From: a virus
Virus record (IMG/VR): IMGVR_UViG_3300008448_000255
Location: 1 to 38,005 of that record
Reading direction: 5' to 3' (one strand)
DNA length: 38,005 bases
Positions 33,781-38,005 of this stretch are shown here, piece by piece (position 1 is the stretch's first letter; every line of letters starts with the position of its first letter). The notes below the pieces were generated by a model. The model was not told the DNA's origin. It saw nothing but the letters and a program-made list of their open reading frames with translations, and ran no database searches. Position numbers and translations under genes: made by a program.

Positions 33781-34206
33781 CTAATATAAAGTAGGATTTT
33801 TACTTTTAACACAGCTCATCTTGTGGTAGCCTTCGCCCTCACAATATTCACATTTAAAACTTTTTAACAAGCTTATTATGTTAGCCTTACCAACTGGATT
33901 CATAGAATGAACCATACATATCGGTAAAGGACTGTCAGTATCTATACAAAAATTTATTAACCACTTTGCACAGTCGTATCCACTAAGTTCAGTATCACCA
34001 AGATCATGATCAAAGGATATAATAAGTGGTAATTTATCTTCAGCATACATGTTAGCTACATAATCTACAAACTCTTCGTAGGTCTTAACTGTATGCCATT
34101 TTCTATCTGCATAAAGAGGATTCTGTGTATACTCAAAAGCATCCTTAGCTAATCTATCATCATCTAAAAACAGATGATAACAAGGTCCTGTAAGTTTTTC
34201 TGGCAT
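33781..34206 (-). CDS. cREC (cyclic-phosphate processing receiver) domain protein
   Basis: A 141-aa protein. HLFLDDDR (D15-D17), PLIISFDHDLG (D66, H67, D68), GYDCAKWLI and CMVHSMNPVGKANI (H100, N103) are the pattern I know from the cREC family: a receiver-like fold with extra His residues, proposed to process 2',3'-cyclic phosphate RNA ends in RNA repair settings. A C-terminal extension has Cys 119, 122 and 132 (CEYCEGEGYHKMSC) that may bind zinc. It is two bases from the radical SAM gene, implying co-expression. Activity in phages is not proven. Confidence 0.65.
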   Translation of the reverse strand: MPEKLTGPCYHLFLDDDRLAKDAFEYTQNPLYADRKWHTVKTYEEFVDYVANMYAEDKLPLIISFDHDLGDTELSGYDCAKWLINFCIDTDSPLPICMVHSMNPVGKANIISLLKSFKCEYCEGEGYHKMSCVKSKNPTLY

Positions 34207-34208
34207 AA

Positions 34209-35069
34209 TTAAAAAATGTATCTAATTGTATTCCACGGTATTATTAAATCATGGATAGATCTAAACGATCTAATGTAGTCTTCCTTAAGACCACTTTTGT
34301 ATCTAATATTCTCTCCACCATACTGAGATACTTTGTCCTCTTGTATATCAGGACGCCACAATAGTTCCTCACCTAGTATACCATGCTTTATGTTATACTC
34401 GTGTTTATCCTTATTGTGGGTCAGGAATATAACCTCAGCCTTTACCTCATGTTGAAGCATAACATTTCTATCTACTAACTGAAACAGAGCAGCATACTCA
34501 GCTTCCCATCCCTCAGTTACTATTACAGGACTAAAGTTTATATGTACATCCCAACCTTTTCTGGCAAATAGATCAATAGCTCTAATTCTATCAATAATCT
34601 TACTAGTGCCGGGTTCAAGTAAATCAGCATACTTCTGAGGCATAAGACTAAATCTAATCCTTATTTTACGTCCAGGATCAAATGACAACATTTTAGGATT
34701 TACATACTTGGTAGCAAAAGAACCGTATGCTTTATCATGTTCCTTGAAGAACTTTACAATCTTCTGAAACTCATAAAACTTATAATGAAGAGCTAGGTCC
34801 TCATTACAACCTATATCATATGTAATAAACTCATCATGAGTCTGATTTGGTTTCTCTACATCAGCAAACCAAGAGTGATGGTCAATAGCAGTAAGAACAT
34901 CTTCTATATTCTTAGCTACTGATAATCCCTCAGGTTTATGCCTTTTCATGTAGCAGTAACCACAGTTATACAAACAACCATACCCAAAACTGGGTGCTAT
35001 AAAGTCAGTAGATCTACCCGAAGGTCTGATCTGCATAGACTTCCGGGTAACTTCTTCTACTAAACTCAT
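34209..35069 (-). CDS. radical SAM protein, spore photoproduct lyase-like
   Basis: A 286-aa protein. The N-terminal cluster motif is CLYNCGYC (C32-x3-C36-x2-C39), binding the 4Fe-4S cluster that cleaves S-adenosylmethionine. The following region (YDIGCNEDLAL, SFATKYVN, RIRFSLMPQ, VHINFSPVIVTEGWEAEY) matches the SplB-like branch, whose founding member repairs thymine photodimers in spores. Length is slightly below SplB (about 340 aa). The phage enzyme could repair UV damage or modify another substrate; conserved Cys for hydrogen return is not obvious. It overlaps the upstream gene by four bases and lies 2 bases from the cREC gene. Confidence 0.75.
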   Translation of the reverse strand: MSLVEEVTRKSMQIRPSGRSTDFIAPSFGYGCLYNCGYCYMKRHKPEGLSVAKNIEDVLTAIDHHSWFADVEKPNQTHDEFITYDIGCNEDLALHYKFYEFQKIVKFFKEHDKAYGSFATKYVNPKMLSFDPGRKIRIRFSLMPQKYADLLEPGTSKIIDRIRAIDLFARKGWDVHINFSPVIVTEGWEAEYAALFQLVDRNVMLQHEVKAEVIFLTHNKDKHEYNIKHGILGEELLWRPDIQEDKVSQYGGENIRYKSGLKEDYIRSFRSIHDLIIPWNTIRYIF

Positions 35070-35362
35070 AGTGCAAATGCTTCTTCTATTTCTTCTATAG
35101 ATATTTCATCTAGAACTTTATCTATTGGAACAAACCGAACAATATTAAAACTAGGTTCTTGTAATTTACCAAATAAGTCTCTAACATTATGAGCATTCTT
35201 TACTTCTACTAGAGTCACACCCATCTTATCATGCATATCATAATACCTCATCTCCCTAATAGTATAAATCTTATCCTTTTTGGGTCTATTGGGTATTACC
35301 TCTATTGACTTTGGGTCAAATACATCATCTACACATACCACTTGGTCACCTTCTTTAATCAT
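35066..35362 (-). CDS. SH3-like small protein (98 aa)
   Basis: MIKEGDQVVCVDDVFDPKSI, KKDKIYTIREMRYY, GVTLVEVKN and FNIVRFVP form the beta-strand series of a small SH3-like barrel seen in many phage proteins (GdxVvCvd...Y.i......l.E.....RF). Function is not known. Overlaps neighbours by 8 and 4 bases. Confidence 0.65.
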   Translation of the reverse strand: MIKEGDQVVCVDDVFDPKSIEVIPNRPKKDKIYTIREMRYYDMHDKMGVTLVEVKNAHNVRDLFGKLQEPSFNIVRFVPIDKVLDEISIEEIEEAFAL

Positions 35363-35573
35363 TGGCTTTTTCTCCTTCGTTAATTCTTTGGTTAATCATC
35401 TGGTAAATTCTATCTACCAAATCAAACTGTTCTTCGGGTAGGCTATTATACTTCCAGATCTGTCTAACATCTTCTCTGATATTGTGAAGAGCAATAAAAT
35501 ACTGCTCACCATTAACAGCATGTCGGAAGTCATCACCATCCTCAGGAAGATTAAATTCTAGTACAGCTTTCAT
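35355..35573 (-). CDS. 72-aa conserved phage protein
   Basis: Starts MKAVLEFNLPEDGDDFRHAV, followed by a long helix (YFIALHNIREDVRQIWKY) and a second helix at the C terminus. This start is widespread among tailed-phage small proteins; its function is unknown. Overlaps the upstream stop by four bases (ATGA). Confidence 0.75.
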   Translation of the reverse strand: MKAVLEFNLPEDGDDFRHAVNGEQYFIALHNIREDVRQIWKYNSLPEEQFDLVDRIYQMINQRINEGEKAND

Positions 35574-35800
35574 TGCTCACCTCCTTTGTATGTTCTGTTA
35601 TAGTAACTTATTTCTGCTCCATCATAATTATCACCATCGTGGTCATATCCTTCACAGAATGCTGTAATTATCTGCTCACGCTCCATTGCTCTAACTTGGT
35701 CTCTCAATTCTTTGTATAATGGTTCATCTTTGGTCACTCTCAATAATCCATTTCCAAGTAGTTGTTTAACAAACCACTCAACCGCTGTTTGTTTACTCAT
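35570..35800 (-). CDS. 76-aa conserved phage protein
   Basis: MSKQTAVEWFVKQLLGNGLL, then MEREQIITAFCEGYDHDGDN and YYNRTYKGGEQ. The AVEWhv.ql ... E..qi..A...G layout is common in small phage proteins from Bacteroidota; role unknown. First of three tightly overlapping genes. Confidence 0.75.
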   Translation of the reverse strand: MSKQTAVEWFVKQLLGNGLLRVTKDEPLYKELRDQVRAMEREQIITAFCEGYDHDGDNYDGAEISYYNRTYKGGEQ

Positions 35801-35810
35801 TGTTTAAGTT

Positions 35811-35957
35811 TTAAAAGTCCCAGATTCTACCACACTTTGTACATTTCTGTGGTCCATTTGGCTCACGGTAGGTATGTCTGTCTAAAATAAAAGCATGAAA
35901 AAACAAACACCAAAAGTCACCGAAATACTTCTTAAACTTTCTTGCTTGCTTTTTCAT
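35811..35957 (-). CDS. 48-aa zinc-knuckle-like basic protein
   Basis: Begins MKKQARKFKKYFGDFWCLFF and ends with KCTKCGRIWDF; a single CxxC near the C terminus could be half of a zinc site. It starts 5 bases after the stop of the 52-aa gene and ends 10 bases before the ATG at 35800, filling a region that otherwise looks empty. Support is modest: only length, ATG, spacing and a Cys motif. Confidence 0.55.
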   Translation of the reverse strand: MKKQARKFKKYFGDFWCLFFHAFILDRHTYREPNGPQKCTKCGRIWDF

Positions 35958-35962
35958 ATGCT

Positions 35963-36121
35963 TTACAGCTTTACCTCCCAATAGTGTTCACAGGTACCAT
36001 CTTCTTTTAATGGGATACCTAAAAAATAAGTCTGTCTCCAGTCACTAGGTTTTGCTAGATACCTAAAACAGGTATCTTTCTGAGGACATGTCTGTCCACT
36101 ACACATTGATATATCCGGCAT
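35963..36121 (-). CDS. 52-aa cysteine-rich phage protein
   Basis: Begins MPDISMCSGQTCPQKDTCFR and continues YLAKPSDWRQTYF; Cys at 7, 12, 18 and 44 could bind zinc or iron. Short proteins with the MPDI.MC.g..CP.k..C.R.....RQ.yF pattern are widespread in phages and bacteria, with no proven role. The ATG overlaps the upstream stop by one base (TAATG). Confidence 0.75.
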   Translation of the reverse strand: MPDISMCSGQTCPQKDTCFRYLAKPSDWRQTYFLGIPLKEDGTCEHYWEVKL

Positions 36122-36417
36122 TACACTTCATATTTAGTTTCTGGGTAGAAATCTATACAATATACTTTAACAGTATCTATTTCTACTTCAACATTATCAC
36201 GTACTACATTCAACCATTCATACTCATAGTGTCCCTCATAATTATCAGGGTACTTAGAGTCAAATGGATTCCAGCTTAAACATTTAGCCATTCCTATGAC
36301 TGCACCATAGTATTCATCTAAGCCTTGCTTTAGACTTTCCAATGTCTCAGCAGATGCTATGGGTTTACACCCATCAGCACCTACTGCTACATATGTTACC
36401 TTTATTCTGGTTGACAT
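36121..36417 (-). CDS. protein of unknown function (98 aa)
   Basis: Not recognised. Beta-rich start (RIKVTYVAVGADGCKPIA), helix (SLKQGLDEYYGAVIGMAKC) and a Tyr/Glu-rich second half (YEGHYEYEWLNVVRDNVEVE). One base separates it from the lipoprotein gene; it overlaps the 52-aa gene by one base. Confidence 0.65.
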   Translation of the reverse strand: MSTRIKVTYVAVGADGCKPIASAETLESLKQGLDEYYGAVIGMAKCLSWNPFDSKYPDNYEGHYEYEWLNVVRDNVEVEIDTVKVYCIDFYPETKYEV

Positions 36418-36418
36418 T

Positions 36419-36691
36419 TTACCAAGAGGTCACATTAGATACACAAAATCTGTCACCAACAAAGTTATTTGTCCAAATGTCCTCATCAAAACAGAACTTC
36501 TTCTTGTTTCCGGAGCACTCATTACGGATTTCTAACCAATAGCAGTTAGTAGCTGAGTCAATACCATCATTGGCAATAGTACCACAGTTACACTGCTTGT
36601 TATCTTCTACAGGTTTTTCTTCCTCCTCTTTTTTACAAGAGGGTAGTAGAATCAAAACAGATGCTATTATAATAAATAAAATCTTTTTCAT
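36419..36691 (-). CDS. small lipoprotein with acidic surface-export-like motif
   Basis: A 90-aa protein. MKKILFIIIASVLILLPSC is a type II signal peptide with lipobox LPSC (C19). The mature N terminus is CKKEEEEKP, a charged stretch next to the lipidated Cys like the lipoprotein export signals that send Bacteroidota lipoproteins to the cell surface. Mature sequence has five further Cys (CNC, NC, EC, FC, FC spaced through 34-85), probably disulfide-bonded outside the cytoplasm. A surface lipoprotein made during infection could mask the receptor (superinfection exclusion); that is inference. Confidence 0.7.
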   Translation of the reverse strand: MKKILFIIIASVLILLPSCKKEEEEKPVEDNKQCNCGTIANDGIDSATNCYWLEIRNECSGNKKKFCFDEDIWTNNFVGDRFCVSNVTSW

Positions 36692-36693
36692 TG

Positions 36694-37089
36694 TTAATAA
36701 TAAAAACTAGTTAGTTCACTGACTTCTAAAATCTTGGTAGTATGGGCATAATGACCTTCTAACTCTTGGATTAGTCTAAAGAATACACAGTATTCATGAA
36801 AATCATCATATTGTAAACTGGTAGACATTGGGTCAGTACCTATCCACTCATAACCATTACCGGTATTAAGCAGACGAAAAATGTTTGCACCATGTTGTTC
36901 ATAAGACCATGTTTTACTATATGAATGTTCCATAGTATACAGGGTCCCAGATTCTACTTCTGTAACTTTAATTATATAGTCATGCTCTGACCCCAAATCA
37001 TTATGATTTATTACATGAAATGTCCTAGGTCCATCTGCATGAATATCAGGTTCTAGAGAATACACTATCTCTTTATTTTTCTTCCCCAT
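36694..37089 (-). CDS. protein of unknown function (131 aa)
   Basis: Not recognised. MGKKNKEIVYSLEPDIHADG, then beta-rich stretches (RTFHVINHND, YIIKVTEVESGTLYTMEHS) and FHEYCVFFRLIQELEGHY. Overlaps the GroES-like gene by 17 bases and lies 2 bases before the lipoprotein gene. No signal peptide. Confidence 0.65.
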   Translation of the reverse strand: MGKKNKEIVYSLEPDIHADGPRTFHVINHNDLGSEHDYIIKVTEVESGTLYTMEHSYSKTWSYEQHGANIFRLLNTGNGYEWIGTDPMSTSLQYDDFHEYCVFFRLIQELEGHYAHTTKILEVSELTSFYY

Positions 37090-37372
37090 CTTGCCAAATA
37101 ATTGCTACGTTAGACTCATAAGCTATGAAGAATACAGATCCTTCAATATCAACTACCTCGCAGTTAGCAAGAGCACTACCAATGTAAACATGGTCACCCA
37201 CTTTTACTGAAGTACACTCATCACCCACAGCCACCACTTTGAGACGGCTCCATTGTTTCATCATATCAGCATCAAGACCTGCTTGAACATCCTCACCGAG
37301 GATTACTGCTGACTCTTTTCTTACTGGTTTCTCGATAAGAATTCTCTTACCCTTCAATAATGCATTTTTCAT
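37073..37372 (-). CDS. GroES-like co-chaperonin fold protein
   Basis: A 99-aa protein, the size of GroES. KGKRILIEKPVRKESAVIL at the start, then LKVVAVGDECTSVKVGDHVYIG (44-65) and SNVAIIW at the end follow the Cpn10 order (r.li......ggiil, g.VvavG.....vkvGD.V......). The mobile loop region (about 25-40) is divergent, as in phage co-chaperonins such as T4 gp31. It may adapt the host chaperonin to phage capsid folding. ATG overlaps the stop of a 29-aa gene (ATGA). Divergence leaves room for another beta-barrel protein. Confidence 0.6.
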   Translation of the reverse strand: MKNALLKGKRILIEKPVRKESAVILGEDVQAGLDADMMKQWSRLKVVAVGDECTSVKVGDHVYIGSALANCEVVDIEGSVFFIAYESNVAIIWQDGEEK

Positions 37373-37458
37373 TTCTGTTGGTTTTTTATTTGTTTATAAA
37401 GATCATACAAAGCATGTGCTATTAAGCACCCTATCACTGTAGTTAATAAAGTGAACAT
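37369..37458 (-). CDS. 29-aa single-helix membrane microprotein
   Basis: Between the tRNA-Arg and the GroES-like gene: MFTLLTTVIGCLIAHALYDL then a short basic end (YKQIKNQQK). One transmembrane helix with positive inside tail. Stop and next start overlap as ATGA, the same coupling as in neighbouring genes, which supports translation. Function unknown; very short, so confidence is moderate. Confidence 0.5.
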   Translation of the reverse strand: MFTLLTTVIGCLIAHALYDLYKQIKNQQK

Positions 37459-37473
37459 GTTAATTAAAATTAG

Positions 37474-37547
37474 TACTCCTATCAGGGATCGAACCTGAAA
37501 CCTACAGATTAGAAATCTGTTGCTCTATCCAATTGAGCTATAGGAGC
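37474..37547 (-). tRNA. tRNA-Arg (anticodon UCU)
   Basis: A complete cloverleaf: acceptor GCTCCTA/TAGGAGT (with one G-T pair), TA, D arm GCTC-AATTGGATA-GAGC, A, anticodon arm ACAGA-TTTCTAA-TCTGT with anticodon TCT, variable AGGTT, T arm TCAGG-TTCGATC-CCTGA, discriminator A. CCA is not encoded (ACTA follows). It reads AGA, which is the dominant arginine codon in this window, so it probably supplements the host pool. Confidence 0.93.
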
Positions 37548-37550
37548 ATA

Positions 37551-37581
37551 TTAGGTGGGTACCTGCGTTTAACCCACCTAA
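37551..37581 (-). other. 10-bp inverted repeat just 5' of tRNA-Arg
   Basis: TTAGGTGGGT and ACCCACCTAA pair perfectly around an 11-base loop. It ends three bases from the first base of the tRNA. There is no T run after it, so it could be a Rho-independent-like stop for the HTH gene only weakly, or a processing leader for the tRNA. Confidence 0.65.
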
Positions 37582-37638
37582 ATCTAGAGACCCCTATTTT
37601 TCATGATGTTACTCACCGGGGTATTGCGCACTACTACT

Positions 37639-37971
37639 CTAAATATTTACGGTAACAACCTTGTTCTCAAGATCAATAGTAATGTTACCTACAACCAGTT
37701 TCTTGAACTGCTTGCTTTTCATGATGTGTTCTACAACTGCTTTAACCTGAATAGAATCGTTAGATTGCACCTCAGGTTTTTCTTGAGAAACTATATGTCT
37801 AACAAGAGATTTAGACTTTTTGTTACCATAGAGTTTCATAGTCCATCTCTTACAATAGACTGCTTGTCTGCTTCTGTTGACCATCTCAGCTACCTGTTGG
37901 TCAGATAGAGTCATATCCTTAAGGATTTTTACCTCTGCTTTTGTGTAATTTTTTGCTCTTGCTGTTTTCAC
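37639..37971 (-). CDS. helix-turn-helix DNA-binding protein
   Basis: A 110-aa protein starting at GTG 37971; there is an in-frame stop five codons upstream and no ATG that preserves the domain. Residues 8-46 (NYTKAEVKILKDMTLSDQQV, AEMVNRSRQAVYCKRW) form the usual three-helix Myb/homeodomain-like pattern (yt..E...l...lsd..va...nRs..AV..k). The C-terminal part (75-110) is a helix plus two strands. Probably a transcription regulator for the accessory region. The window ends 34 bases upstream of its start. Confidence 0.7.
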   Translation of the reverse strand: MKTARAKNYTKAEVKILKDMTLSDQQVAEMVNRSRQAVYCKRWTMKLYGNKKSKSLVRHIVSQEKPEVQSNDSIQVKAVVEHIMKSKQFKKLVVGNITIDLENKVVTVNI

Positions 37972-38005
37972 GATTTTTAAATTTTAAATGTTTACTCATC
38001 GCCTT

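Noticed and set aside
37919-37999. 26-codon - strand frame starting ATG 37999 (MSKHLKFKNRENS)
   Set aside because: It lies almost wholly in another frame of the HTH gene start and contains little but Lys/Asn; the GTG-started HTH frame has a recognisable domain.
1-38005. CRISPR arrays, insertion sequences, integrase and attachment sites
   Set aside because: No regularly spaced repeats, transposase motifs, tyrosine or serine recombinase motifs, or tRNA-end duplications were seen.

Overview
This window looks like part of a crAss-like phage genome (Crassvirales) that infects a Bacteroidota host. The assignment rests on several signs seen together. A partial giant protein carries a DFDID motif of the kind described for the crAss-like virion RNA polymerase. 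It overlaps a second giant protein with an HEFAH zincin motif. A long opposed block then encodes a family B DNA polymerase, Toprim primase, SF4 helicase, SF2 helicase, uracil-DNA glycosylase, RuvC-like resolvase, PD-(D/E)XK nuclease and a RecA-like ATPase. Coding is dense, AT-rich and heavy in AGA arginine codons. Starts lack clear Shine-Dalgarno sequences, and two good Bacteroidota-type promoters (TTG/TTTG-N20-TAnnTTTG) are visible. These are readings of the sequence; no database search was run.

Layout. 1-9897 (+): three coupled genes, namely the RNA polymerase C-terminal part (open at the left edge), a 1864-aa zincin-containing protein, and a 47-aa basic protein; all are probably virion-associated. 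9898-9936: a large palindromic terminator between converging blocks. 9942-13295 (-): a small helical protein that resembles Acb2-type anti-CBASS proteins, a YegP-like protein, two all-helical nucleotide-metabolism proteins (MazG-like and DUF1599-like) and the DNA polymerase. 13379-21039 (-): nuclease, MoxR ATPase, VWA/metallopeptidase, RuvC-like resolvase and primase. 21096-25698 (-): SSB-like protein, Sak4-like ATPase, SF4 helicase, DnaA domain IV-like protein and UDG. 25723-26148 is a lone + strand gene. 26054-31654 (-) holds small proteins, a ParB-like protein, the SF2 helicase and an HNH protein. 31701-32935 (+) holds a metallophosphoesterase and a small partner. 32932-37971 (-) is an accessory zone with a tRNA-shaped RNA lacking a normal anticodon loop, a cREC-family protein beside a spore-photoproduct-lyase-like radical SAM enzyme, a short lipoprotein, a GroES-like protein, tRNA-Arg(UCU) and an HTH protein.

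How it fits together (inference): the virion polymerase enters with the DNA and starts transcription of the leftward replication block. DnaA-like protein, SF4 helicase, primase, PolB and SSB form the replisome. Sak4-like ATPase, RuvC-like resolvase, PD-(D/E)XK nuclease, SF2 helicase and HNH protein handle recombination. MazG-like protein, DUF1599 protein and UDG act on nucleotide or base quality. The accessory zone holds candidates for counter-defence and repair (Acb2-like, cREC, radical SAM lyase, lipoprotein and the odd tRNA).

Four small genes (29-52 aa) in the leftward blocks were found by hand from start/stop overlaps: 19932-20078, 35811-35957, 35963-36121 and 37369-37458. No CRISPR array, insertion sequence, integrase or rRNA was seen. 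No stretch over 300 bases lacks a gene.
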